Source: Saccharibacillus endophyticus
Lineage (GTDB): Bacteria; Bacillota; Bacilli; Paenibacillales; Paenibacillaceae
DNA: 64,000 nucleotides
Reading direction: 5' to 3'
Assembly: GCF_013185185.1 (NCBI RefSeq)
Contig: NZ_JAAZWE010000004.1
Span: 466,232-530,231, forward strand
Shown: positions 16,792-25,410 of the stretch, piece by piece
Layout of the letters: each line of letters begins with the position of its first letter
How positions within the stretch are numbered: position 1 is the first letter of the stretch
Position numbers and translations under genes: made by a program
Notes under the pieces: model-generated
The model's input: only the letters and a program-made list of their open reading frames with translations
Database searches by the model: none
What the model was told of the DNA's origin: nothing

Positions 16792-19482
16792 TTAGTTGTT
16801 GAGCGTAAAGTCGTTGGAAGCCGGAGACAGCGCATTGGCCGTCGCTTGTTGGCCGTTCGAGAGCGACAGCACGTATGCCCGGTATTGCGTATTGGCTTGC
16901 AAAGCGTTGCCGTAAATATCCGTGTCCCCGCTGTTGAGGCTGAACGAAGTGGAACCGTTCGAAGACTTGGAGTAAGCCTCAGAAGCATTGTTCGCGACAG
17001 AAGCCGTAAAGTTCGGAACGTCGGAAGTGCGTACCAGCAGAACGCGGTAGCCCGAGATGCCGGAAGCATTGGCCGGCGGCGCGAAGTTAACCGTGACGGT
17101 CGGGCCGTTAGCGGTTACGCCTACCGAAGCCACGGGTTGAACCGCCGCTTCGCTGAGCGAAATTTCGGCCGAACCGTTCGACAGCGAATTGCTTCCGCTG
17201 CCCGATACGGTCAAGACGTAGATGCGGTATTTGCCGCCCGTCGTGATTGCGTTGCCGAAGACGTCACGGCTGTTGGCATCAAACGACTGACGAATTTGAC
17301 CCGTTCCCGCTTTCGAGACCGTTACGTAGTTCGAAGTCGCGTTGGCGTCGGCCAGCGAGTAAGAGCCGGAACGGTCCGAAGGCACGGCCAGCAGGCGGTA
17401 CTCGGAAACGTTCTCTTCGTTCGAAGAACGCGTGAACGTCGCTTCGATATCGCTCGCGTTGCCTCTTGCGCCGCTTACCGTAGCCGCTACGTTGCTGGCG
17501 CCGGATACGCCCGAGTTGCTCGACAGCGACACGGCGTTCGATACGCCCGACAGCGCGTAGTTCGAGTTATTGTTGGAAGAACTCGTCGAGCCTACCGACA
17601 GCACGAACACGCGGTAGCTGACGCCGCTGCGGATCGGCTCGCCGTTCACGTCGCGCGTCGAAGCGCTCAGGAACTGGCTTTGATTCGCTCCGGTTTTCGA
17701 TACGGCCGTATAATTGGCGAACGGCACATTGATTGCCGAAGACAGGTTGAAGCTTCCCGCGCTGCCCGATTTCACGACCAGGATGCGGTACTGCGACAAA
17801 CTGCTCTCGTCCGCGGCGCGACCGAACGTGACGAGCAGGTCGCGTCCGTCCCCGTTATCTCCGGCGTCGCTAAGCGACGGCGTGGATGCCGCGCCCACGC
17901 TGTAGTTGCCCGACAGCGTGATCGCTTGCGAAGCGTTCGACAGCACGTTCGTGCTCGAAGACGTGCCGGAACCGATGGTCAATACGTACACGCGGTAAGG
18001 AACGCCGTTGCGGATCGCGTCGCCGTCCGTATCTCGTGCTCCGTTTGTCAGCGATTGCGCGATGTTCGAACCGGTTTTGTTGATCGTCGTATAGTTCGCG
18101 CTGGATACGCCGTTCGCCGTATTCACGTTGAACGAAGACGATTTGGAATCTTTGACGACCATGACCCGGTACTGGCTGACCAGTGATTCGTTCGTAGCCC
18201 GGTTGAAGTTGACGCGAAGGTCGCGTCCGTCTCCATAGTCGCTTACGTCGCTCGCCGATACGGCAGTGGCCGATACGTCGGATCCGGCCGTCGCCAACGT
18301 CACCGAAGACGAAGGAGCCGACAGCGTGTTGTTCGACGCTACGTTGCTCGTGCTGGTCGCAAGAACGAATACGGTATAAGGAACGCCGTTTTGGATCAGA
18401 TCGCCCGCGGTATCGCGAGACTGCGCGTTCAGCGTCACGCTAGGCGCGGCGGAACCTTTGGCGACCGTCGTCGAATTTTGCGCGTTTACTCCGTTAGCCG
18501 CATTCAGGTTGAACGAAGCCGCGTCTCTCGTTTTCACGACGAAGACTTTGTAACCCGACACGCGGGATTCGTCTTGAGCTTTCGCGAACGATACCGTGAG
18601 GTCGCGTCCGTCTCCGTAATCCGCCGTATCGGTCGCTTTGACCGCCGTCGCGGTAACGGATCCGGCCGAAGTGCCGCTCAACGTTACGGCCGCCGAAGGA
18701 GAAGACAGGACCGTTTCGCCCGTCGCATAGCGGTTGCCTACCGCAAGCACGAAGATTTGGTACGATTGGCCGGAAACCAAAGCTTGACCGTCCGAATCTT
18801 TTGCCTGAGCGCCGAGCGAGATCGATTGGTTCGATCCGGTCGGAAGCGCGGTCGTGTAGCTCGAATTCCATGCTTTGGAAGCATTGAACGCGGAAGCGCT
18901 GCCCGACTTGACGGCGTATACGCGGTAATGGTCCACGTAGGATTCATCCGCCGATTTGGCGAAGTTTACTTGAATGTCGCGGCCGTCTCCGTACTGCCCC
19001 AAGCTGCGAGCCGTTACGGAAGAAGGCGCTTGAAGATCTTTGGTCGTGGTGATCTGAACGCTTTTGCTCGCCGCGTTCCATCGCACGTCTTGTCCGAGCG
19101 ACTCGCCGATGAATCTGAGCGGCACGACCGTGTTGCCTTTGATCGCGCGGGCCGGCACGTCGAGCGTCACCGATTGGCCGTTGACCGTCGCCGCTTTGGA
19201 ACCGATCTTCAACATCACGGTGTTGCTGCCTTTGTATGCCGTGATCGTTTGGGTCTTTTGATTCCATACGACTCTGGCGTTAAGTTCCTCGAAAATGCCG
19301 CGCAGCGGTACCAACGTGGTGTTGCTCTGAATGACCGGGGCTTGGCGGGTCACCAATTCCACCCCGTCGACGTAAATTTTAATATTCGTTGCCGCGTCTG
19401 CCGAATAAGGAAGGGCCGCAGGCATAAGAAGCGCTCCGGCAAGCAAAGCCGCACTGATTTTTTTCATGTTCTTCTTTTTCAT
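16792..19482 (-). CDS. Secreted protein with copper-amine-oxidase N-terminal-like domain and six FN3-like repeats
   Basis: This 896-residue exported protein has a signal peptide (1-30, KKISAALLAGALLMPAALP, cut after SADA). A Cu_amine_oxidN1-like domain (about 31-145) holds two paired modules, each with the NTTLVPLRGIFEELNARVVWN type pattern. Six degenerate repeats of 110-125 residues fill the rest, each with a YRVFVVKS-like strand, a SRDTxGxxIxxGVPYRVYVL strand and a terminal SNAVSLS strand. The first four open with Y/N-GDGRD, which could bind metal. No catalytic residues or sortase motif are visible, so a cell-wall or matrix role is a guess. A strong terminator follows. Confidence 0.82.
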   Translation of the reverse strand: MKKKNMKKISAALLAGALLMPAALPYSADAATNIKIYVDGVELVTRQAPVIQSNTTLVPLRGIFEELNARVVWNQKTQTITAYKGSNTVMLKIGSKAATVNGQSVTLDVPARAIKGNTVVPLRFIGESLGQDVRWNAASKSVQITTTKDLQAPSSVTARSLGQYGDGRDIQVNFAKSADESYVDHYRVYAVKSGSASAFNASKAWNSSYTTALPTGSNQSISLGAQAKDSDGQALVSGQSYQIFVLAVGNRYATGETVLSSPSAAVTLSGTSAGSVTATAVKATDTADYGDGRDLTVSFAKAQDESRVSGYKVFVVKTRDAASFNLNAANGVNAQNSTTVAKGSAAPSVTLNAQSRDTAGDLIQNGVPYTVFVLATSTSNVASNNTLSAPSSSVTLATAGSDVSATAVSASDVSDYGDGRDLRVNFNRATNESLVSQYRVMVVKDSKSSSFNVNTANGVSSANYTTINKTGSNIAQSLTNGARDTDGDAIRNGVPYRVYVLTIGSGTSSSTNVLSNASQAITLSGNYSVGAASTPSLSDAGDNGDGRDLLVTFGRAADESSLSQYRILVVKSGSAGSFNLSSAINVPFANYTAVSKTGANQSQFLSASTRDVNGEPIRSGVSYRVFVLSVGSTSSSNNNSNYALSGVSNAVSLSSNSGVSGASNVAATVSGARGNASDIEATFTRSSNEENVSEYRLLAVPSDRSGSYSLADANATSNYVTVSKAGTGQIRQSFDANSRDVFGNAITTGGKYRIYVLTVSGSGSNSLSNGSAEISLSEAAVQPVASVGVTANGPTVTVNFAPPANASGISGYRVLLVRTSDVPNFTASVANNASEAYSKSSNGSTSFSLNSGDTDIYGNALQANTQYRAYVLSLSNGQQATANALSPASNDFTLNN

Positions 19483-19688
19483 GATCGTAAATTCTCCTTT
19501 CCGAAACCTTCGGTTGGATTTTGAAATATTTTGAAGTTCATTGGAAAACCTATTTTCTCTATACTCCTAATATTTGACGCATGAAACATGAAAAAGGTTG
19601 CTTTCGTCTCCGAATTTTTCCCAAAGTAATTGGTAAAGAGGCGTCTCAACACGCGTCGTTCCAGGGGTTATGCCAAAAAAACAATTAT

Positions 19689-19735
19689 AAAAAAGCTTGA
19701 CGACACGCCGGATTTCGCGTTCGAAAAGCTTTTTT
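19689..19735. terminator. Intrinsic terminator of the DUF445 gene
   Basis: AAAAAAGCTT (19689-19698) pairs with AAGCTTTTTT (19726-19735) downstream of the minus-strand gene ending at 19769. The loop is long (27 bases), so efficiency may be modest. Confidence 0.7.
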
Positions 19736-19768
19736 GAAATCTTTTTTCGATTAAAAATTCTTTCTTTT

Positions 19769-21010
19769 TTAGATCAGTTGTATCAGCGACAATACGATAC
19801 CGACCAGGAATCCGCAGACCGCCCCGTTGACGCGAATCCATTGCAAATCCTGTCCGATTTTTTCCTCCAACAATTCCACGAGCTGCTTGTCGTCCATCCG
19901 ATCCACATTGTCCCGAACCAATTGGCCGATCCGATAGTGGTTCTGCTCGGCGATCTGCACGATGGCGCCTCGCGTCTTGTCTTCCCACAGTTGGATACGC
20001 TCCGGCTCCGACGCCATATTCCGCATCACGGCAGCATACAAGCGGAATACGATCCGGCCGCCTTTGGCACGCTCTTCGGCTGTCTTTGCGAGCGCAAATT
20101 CCCGCAGTTTCTCCAGGTTGTTCAGAATGAATGCCTCCGTCGCCTGCTCATGCAGGACCTCAAGCACCTGACCGCGTAAATACTCCAACTTCTCTTCGTC
20201 TCCGGCGGCTTCGAACAGCTTCACGCGTACCTCGCGCAAAATCGCCAGCCGCTGTTCGCCGTAAGGGTCCAGCAAAGAATCCACGCCCGCCACCAGCATG
20301 GTCTGAATCATCGAACCGAGCTTGTCCTCGTTGACCATCCCCGCGAACGCCTGAAAAGCAAATCCGGTGAACCCGCCGACCTTGGCATTCGAGAGCTGAT
20401 CCATCGCCAACGCGCCCATCGTATCTTTCGTTTCCGGCCGCTGCGCCCAGGCTTTGGCTTCGTTCAGCGCGTAATCGAACAACTTGATCTCGTAACCGTC
20501 GTTCAGCACCTTGGTCAGCGCACGATCCGCCAAGCCTGCCGCGTCGACGCCGCGAATATAATTCGCCGCGGCGTCGCGTACCGGCTCCACTGCCTTTTCA
20601 AGCGGAAGCTTCGCAATCGTTTCCGCCGCAAAGTCCAGCACCTGTTGACGCGTACGCTTGCGCGCAACCACTCGGGTCAGCATTTGCGCAGCCGCTTGAA
20701 TCAGGTTCAGCTTGCGCAGCTGCTCCGTGATACTTTCTTTGTTGAGCAGCTGCGTTTCCATGGCAGAAACCAACGAGTCCACGATCCGCCCTTTATTTTT
20801 CAGCAACAAGGACGTGTGCGGAATTCGAAGCCCGAGCGGATGCCGGAACAACGCGGTTACCGCGAACCAGTCCGCCAATCCGCCGACCAAGCCGGCTTCG
20901 AAGCCTCCGATCAACAGGAAGGTCCAATTATTCTCGGGTAAAAACAGGCATCCCACAAACCCCGCAGCCATCACTATAAGTGAGATTCCGGCCAAATTTC
21001 TTGATCCCAC
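19769..21010 (-). CDS. DUF445 family membrane protein
   Basis: This 413-residue protein starts with two hydrophobic segments (LAGISLIVMAAGFVGCLFLP and FLLIGGFEAGLVGGLADWFAV). FRHPLGLRIPHTSLLLKNKGRI, the family signature, follows. A long helical soluble region contains repeated amphipathic helices, and a last membrane helix ends the chain (GFLVGIVLSLIQLI). This is the DUF445/YheB family, whose role is unknown. GTG at 21010 has GGGGAG six bases upstream; the frame extends to 21031 without a fitting site. It is divergent from the gene at 21167. Confidence 0.88.
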   Translation of the reverse strand: MGSRNLAGISLIVMAAGFVGCLFLPENNWTFLLIGGFEAGLVGGLADWFAVTALFRHPLGLRIPHTSLLLKNKGRIVDSLVSAMETQLLNKESITEQLRKLNLIQAAAQMLTRVVARKRTRQQVLDFAAETIAKLPLEKAVEPVRDAAANYIRGVDAAGLADRALTKVLNDGYEIKLFDYALNEAKAWAQRPETKDTMGALAMDQLSNAKVGGFTGFAFQAFAGMVNEDKLGSMIQTMLVAGVDSLLDPYGEQRLAILREVRVKLFEAAGDEEKLEYLRGQVLEVLHEQATEAFILNNLEKLREFALAKTAEERAKGGRIVFRLYAAVMRNMASEPERIQLWEDKTRGAIVQIAEQNHYRIGQLVRDNVDRMDDKQLVELLEEKIGQDLQWIRVNGAVCGFLVGIVLSLIQLI

Positions 21011-21166
21011 GTTCATCTCCCCTTGCTTCAATGTAAAAAAACGTCACACTTTCTTCTTCATTTTAGTACAGCATCTGATTGAAACGCAAAAAACAGCTGT
21101 AAATCAGTAGTAGAAAAGTCCGGCGTCCCGATGCAGCGGGTCACGGCGAAAGGATGGTAGAACCTA

Positions 21167-21877
21167 ATGGACAATATCGTATTTATCACTTTCAAGCAGG
21201 AGAAGCCGCTTATGGACGTTCTGGATCGGTTCAAAGAAAACCCGATAACCGATGAATACTCCGTTATGCAGGCTGCCGTATTGCGCAAGATGTCGGGCAA
21301 AATCGTACGCGAACGGAGCTTCGACTTCGGCGAAGATGAGGCGGGAACCCGACATTTGACGAATGATCTGATCGACTCGATCGTCTCGGTCATGTCCGGT
21401 CCGATCGGCAGCCTGATCGGCGGCTATACCGGACCGCTGTTGGATGCAGAACTTAACGCCAGACAGATCGTGGAAGATTCCGGCATGCTCGAAGCTATCG
21501 CCGCCAAGCTCAACGAAAATGAATGGGCGCTGCTTGCTCTGGTCCGCGAACACAACGAAATCAGCCTCAGCAGCCGACTCAACACGCTCGGTGCCAGCGC
21601 CGCCGTACGTAAAGATGCTGCCCTAGTCGCTTACGAGGTGATGAACGCGCGCGCGATTCGCAGCGAATGGGAGGAACGTAACGGAGCTTTCGATATTGAA
21701 GCGGCAGACGACGCCTTGAAAGAGAGCATTCGAGCCGAACTGCGCGAGCGTGCCAAGCGCAATTCTTTCGAGCAGGAACAATCTATTCGCGATCTCTTGA
21801 ACGGCGACTTTGATTACTTGCAAAATAAAAGCGTCACGCGCGAAGCGCAGAGCAGCACTCACTCCGTCGACGGCTAA
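21167..21877 (+). CDS. Conserved protein, DUF1269-like
   Basis: This 236-residue protein has a central Gly-rich stretch (VMSGPIGSLIGGYTGPLLDA) at about 84-103. A mixed domain follows (MLEAIAAKLNENEWALLALVRE), and the C-terminal half is charged and helical (DALKESIRAELRERAKRNSF). The glycine-rich segment followed by an alpha/beta part resembles DUF1269-type proteins, which have no known function. ATG at 21167 follows GGATGG. No operon partner is evident: the next gene has its own RBS 180 bases on. Confidence 0.5.
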   Translation: MDNIVFITFKQEKPLMDVLDRFKENPITDEYSVMQAAVLRKMSGKIVRERSFDFGEDEAGTRHLTNDLIDSIVSVMSGPIGSLIGGYTGPLLDAELNARQIVEDSGMLEAIAAKLNENEWALLALVREHNEISLSSRLNTLGASAAVRKDAALVAYEVMNARAIRSEWEERNGAFDIEAADDALKESIRAELRERAKRNSFEQEQSIRDLLNGDFDYLQNKSVTREAQSSTHSVDG

Positions 21878-22057
21878 CGGCAAACTGCCGCACCCCTACC
21901 GGTCCTTTAGGCGCAATTCGCTGCATCGTCCCCCTGTCCAACGTTTCAAATCAAGCCCTTTTTCACGAATTCGTGGAAGCTTGGTTTATAATAGGCAACA
22001 AGCGGCGAGGGTTAAAAAATCCGGCCCTTGCACATACATAGAGGAGGTTGTTTGAAA

Positions 22058-22603
22058 ATGAAAAAATGGTGGTCCTTATCTTTATCCCTTGCGCTGATCG
22101 GTTCCGCGGTCCTTCCGGTTTCCGCCTTTGCCGCAGAAACGGCACCTGCCCAGCAGCAGGCTGCCGAAACAGCTCCCGCCGCGACGGAAGAGCTGACCCC
22201 GGCCATGATTGCGGCGCTTGATTATGCCGACGCCCTTGAAAATATCATTCAATACGAAGACAAAGCCGCGGACGCCTTCAACTCGGTCGGCATGGTCTCC
22301 GCTTCCAACCGCAAAGCCGTCTATTCCAAATTGAACAATATCATCGTACCCAACTACAGCAAATTTTATTACCATCTGAAACAAATCAAACCGTCCGGCA
22401 AAGAAGTAACCAAGCTGCATAACTATTATTTGCAAGGCGCCGCACTTCAACTTGAAGGCATGCAGCTGATCAAAAAGTCGCTCTACGGCGCCAAAATCAA
22501 CTGGACGACCTACAATCAAGGCCAAACCAAACTAAAATCCGGCAAAGCCAAAATCGACCTGTTCATTAACGGCTTCGAAAAGTATATGGACAAACTCCAA
22601 TAA
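22058..22603 (+). CDS. Small secreted helical protein of unknown function
   Basis: This 181-residue protein has a clear signal peptide (WWSLSLSLALIGSAVLPVS, cut after AFA). A short Ala/Gln/Pro-rich spacer is followed by an all-helical mature domain with ALDYADALENIIQYEDKAADAFNSV-like and KAVYSKLNNIIVPNYSKFYYHL-like segments. ATG at 22058 has GAGGAGG eight bases upstream; the longer frame from 22028 is not supported. I do not recognise the family. It ends 60 bases before a strong terminator and is probably transcribed alone. Confidence 0.75.
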   Translation: MKKWWSLSLSLALIGSAVLPVSAFAAETAPAQQQAAETAPAATEELTPAMIAALDYADALENIIQYEDKAADAFNSVGMVSASNRKAVYSKLNNIIVPNYSKFYYHLKQIKPSGKEVTKLHNYYLQGAALQLEGMQLIKKSLYGAKINWTTYNQGQTKLKSGKAKIDLFINGFEKYMDKLQ

Positions 22604-22662
22604 TGAAATGATCCATAATCTTATGCCCAATGAGTCTATCTCTCTTTTTACCCTATACCTCA

Positions 22663-22699
22663 CAAAAACGGCAGCCGCCATTGCGGCCTGCCGTTTTTG
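22663..22699. terminator. Bidirectional intrinsic terminator beside repeat copy 3
   Basis: AAAAACGGCAG pairs with CTGCCGTTTTT around GCCGCCATTGCGGC. Its descending arm ATTGCGGCCTGCC (22680-22692) is also perfectly complementary to GGCAGGCCGCAAT (22922-22934) on the far side of the hairpin repeat. Confidence 0.9.
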
Positions 22700-22720
22700 T
22701 CGAGCAACCTCAACGTAGCC

Positions 22721-22891
22721 GGAAGCGAGAAGACGGAGAGAAAAATTCAGTTCAAAACGCCTTTGAACTCGGAAAACTCCTTACTCAAATCCAATCCATT
22801 TTCCGAGTGAAACAGCGGATTGTGAAGCATTTCGAAGAAATGCACTTCGGAAGCGTATGCTGGCAATTTTTCTCGCAGTCTTCTCGCTTCC
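22721..22891 (+). repeat. Intergenic hairpin repeat, copy 3 (type 1B, best-preserved)
   Basis: This copy fills most of the 500-base gap 22604-23105. Outer helix: GGAAGCGAGAAGAC (22721-22734) with GTCTTCTCGCTTCC (22878-22891), 14 perfect pairs. Second helix: GAGAAAAATT (22738-22747) with AATTTTTCTC (22865-22874). Inner helix: ACTCGGAAAA (22767-22776) with TTTTCCGAGT (22799-22808). The 3' module carries hairpin GCATTTC-GAA-GAAATGC (22827-22843). A second terminator-like stem (22924-22946, GCAGGC/GCCTGC then TTTTT) follows. Confidence 0.92.
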
Positions 22892-23105
22892 CGCGCCCCC
22901 GTAGACTTTCTCGACGTTCCAGGCAGGCCGCAATCGCCTGCTTTTTCCTCATCTCCCTCTTCAATTCTTGTCGAACTTTACCGAAATATAGCGATATACG
23001 GTTTTTTATCATTATTCCTGCGTATAATTTATTGCAATTATGTTGTTCCAAATATAAAATGCTAGGAGAATATGATTTTTTATTGAAGAAAGGATCGGTA
23101 CTGCG

Positions 23106-23543
23106 ATGGATCAACAACGCTTTACGCTTGATTCCCACCTCTGCTTTTCGCTTTACGCTTGCTCGCGGGCCATTTTCCGAATGTATCGGCCTTTGCTTGA
23201 CGAGTTGAATTTAACGTATCCCCAATATCTGGTCCTTCTTGTCCTTTGGGACCGGCAGGAGAGCAGCATCAAGGAACTGAGTCAAGTGCTCAGTCTCGAT
23301 TCCGGTACGCTGACGCCTATGCTGAAGCGGATGGAGTCCTCCGGCTTGCTCGAACGCAGCCGCTCGCTGGAAGACGAACGCATCGTAACGGTACGCATCA
23401 CCGAAAAAGGCTTGGAGCTTCAAGATCGCGCCAGCTGCATTCCTACCTCCCTGGTTGAATCCAGCGGTCTCGATATCAGTCAGATCGATATGTTGAACGA
23501 AACGATTCGAACACTGATGTCCAGCGTTGAAAGCTACCGCTAG
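23106..23543 (+). CDS. MarR-family organic-peroxide sensor (OhrR-like)
   Basis: This 145-residue winged-helix repressor matches OhrR. It has a reactive-cysteine position in SHLCFSLYACSR (Cys13, with a second Cys nearby), YRPLLDELNLTYPQYLVLLVLW, and the DNA-reading helix LDSGTLTPMLKRMESSGL followed by the wing DERIVTVRITEKG. Oxidation of the N-terminal Cys would release DNA. Upstream, TATAAT (23033-23038) is followed by the palindrome ATTGCAAT, a possible operator. The usual partner ohr is absent here; the next gene is an unrelated HD-GYP protein. The ribosome binding site is only AAAGGA at long spacing. Confidence 0.85.
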   Translation: MDQQRFTLDSHLCFSLYACSRAIFRMYRPLLDELNLTYPQYLVLLVLWDRQESSIKELSQVLSLDSGTLTPMLKRMESSGLLERSRSLEDERIVTVRITEKGLELQDRASCIPTSLVESSGLDISQIDMLNETIRTLMSSVESYR

Positions 23544-23770
23544 CACCCTGACAGTTTGAACTTCGTGCGCGGCATGCTATTCGAAGTCGCCCTTTGCAGC
23601 CGGTCGTTCCCATGAACGATCGGCTTTTACTTTCCGGCCTTCCGCGTGCACGGAAATCCATTTCATGTAATCGCAGCGGCAATTCTATCCGATAACAAGA
23701 ATGAACCATGTTTCCGCCTTGGGGTTGATCGCGGCCCGAAGCCAAGTTTTCCAAGAAATGAGGAATCTCA

Positions 23771-25303
23771 ATGACCGAATACCGGCGCTTCTTACGCCGG
23801 CTCGTGCGCAATTATATCATCGGGTCGGTACTGGCCGTTCTCTGCCTGGGAGGAGCCGTCATGTCGTCGGCGCTCAAGCTGCCGATCGGCGGATTCAGTT
23901 CTCTCTTCGTCGTGCTGTTCATCTCCTTCCTTTCCATGATGTCCATGGAACTGTTAACGTTCGCGAGACAGGTACGACCGATCCGAGGGCTGTTTTTGAA
24001 GGAGAAGCCCACGATCGACGATATTCGGAATGCCTATGTACAAATTCACCGGCTCCCGTCTTTGTCGGTACTCCGCATCATGGGTCCGCATTTGTTAGGG
24101 TTGTCCGTTCCCGCGATTCTGCTGACGCTGCTGTTCATGCATATCGGTTGGGTCGACCTGCCGGTCTATTACATCGGGATCGCCGCTTCGGGCGCTGTTC
24201 TGGTGGCAGGCATGCACGCCCTGATCGAATACTTTTTGACGGACCAAGCGATTCGCCCCCTGCTCAAATACGTCAGCGAAACGGGCGAACGCGAATACGG
24301 GATCAGCGTCTCGCTGGACGGCCGGGTGATCGTCTCGACGCAGCGCAAGTTCCAGCTCAGCGCGTTTTCGATCGGCACCTTTCCGCTGTTCTTTTTCGTC
24401 CTGGCTACTCAAATTCGCCTGAGCGTGACCGGTTCTCCCTTGATCGAAGATTATTGGCAGTGGGCTTCGCTCATCCTGGTATTCGGCATCTTGTTCTCGT
24501 CGCTCGGCGCATGGCTGCTCAGCCGCAGCGTCCGTCAGCCGATCGGCAATTTGGAAAAAGCGCTGCGCGCCGTGCAGACCGGAGATCTTGAAGTACGCGC
24601 CTCCGACCTGTACTCCGACGAATTTTCCAGGCTGGTCGCCGGCTTCAACCACATGGTGCAGGGATTATCCCAACGTCAACGCGTCAACGAGCAGCTGCTG
24701 CAAAGCTATTTCTCGACGTTGGCCGCCGCGCTCGATGCCCGCGATACGTATACCGCGGGTCACTCGCAGCGAGTCGCCGAATATTCGCTCCTGATCGGCC
24801 GCGGCGCCGGACTCGGACGCGAAGAGCTGGACCTGTTGAACAAAAGCGCGCTGCTGCACGATATCGGCAAAATCGGCGTCCGCGACAGCGTGCTGCTCAA
24901 AGACGGACGGCTGACCGACGAAGAGTTCGAGCAGATCAAGAAGCATCCGGCGCTCGGCGAGGAAATCCTGAAGCAGATCGAGCCTGTCGAAATGATGGCT
25001 CCCCTGCTGCCCGGCGTACGTTCGCACCACGAGCGCTACGACGGCCGAGGCTATCCCGACGGGCTTGCCGGAACCGACATTCCGAAGCTGGGCCGCATCA
25101 TCGCCGTGGCCGACGCCTTCGACGCCATGACATCGGATCGCCCTTACCGCAGCGGCATGCCGCTTGAAAAGGCGATCTCGATCATTTCCGAAGGCAAAGG
25201 CACGCAGTGGGACCCTTATTACGCGCAGATCTTCGTCGATGCCTTTTATCAGGAAAAAGAAAAACCGCAGGCGAATACCGAACAGTTCCGCGCCGAAGCT
25301 TGA
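23771..25303 (+). CDS. Membrane HD-GYP domain phosphodiesterase
   Basis: This 510-residue protein has about six hydrophobic helices in the first 265 residues (for example YIIGSVLAVLCLGGAVM and IMGPHLLGLSVPAILLTLLF). A HAMP linker (SRSVRQPIGNLEKALRAVQ) leads to a C-terminal HD-GYP domain. Metal ligands and signature are visible: TAGHSQRVAEYS, LLHDIGKIGV, SHHERYDGRGYPDGL and VADAFDAMTSDRPYR. HD-GYP enzymes hydrolyse cyclic di-GMP, so it probably lowers that messenger in response to a membrane signal. GAGG precedes ATG at 23771 by seven bases. It sits alone and ends near a terminator shared with tetR. Confidence 0.92.
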   Translation: MTEYRRFLRRLVRNYIIGSVLAVLCLGGAVMSSALKLPIGGFSSLFVVLFISFLSMMSMELLTFARQVRPIRGLFLKEKPTIDDIRNAYVQIHRLPSLSVLRIMGPHLLGLSVPAILLTLLFMHIGWVDLPVYYIGIAASGAVLVAGMHALIEYFLTDQAIRPLLKYVSETGEREYGISVSLDGRVIVSTQRKFQLSAFSIGTFPLFFFVLATQIRLSVTGSPLIEDYWQWASLILVFGILFSSLGAWLLSRSVRQPIGNLEKALRAVQTGDLEVRASDLYSDEFSRLVAGFNHMVQGLSQRQRVNEQLLQSYFSTLAAALDARDTYTAGHSQRVAEYSLLIGRGAGLGREELDLLNKSALLHDIGKIGVRDSVLLKDGRLTDEEFEQIKKHPALGEEILKQIEPVEMMAPLLPGVRSHHERYDGRGYPDGLAGTDIPKLGRIIAVADAFDAMTSDRPYRSGMPLEKAISIISEGKGTQWDPYYAQIFVDAFYQEKEKPQANTEQFRAEA

Positions 25304-25355
25304 ACGGACCGCTGCCTGATCGTATTCAACAGGCATGATCTTCTTGAATCGGTAC

Positions 25356-25410
25356 AAAAAAACCGCGCCGGACGCCGCCCTCACAGGGCAAAAGCGTTCA
25401 GCGCGGTTTT
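25356..25410. terminator. Bidirectional terminator overlapping the tetR 3' end
   Basis: AAAACCGCGC (25359-25368) pairs with GCGCGGTTTT (25401-25410), with an inner GGACGC/GCGTTC pairing. The right arm lies inside the last codons of the minus-strand tetR gene. Confidence 0.75.
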
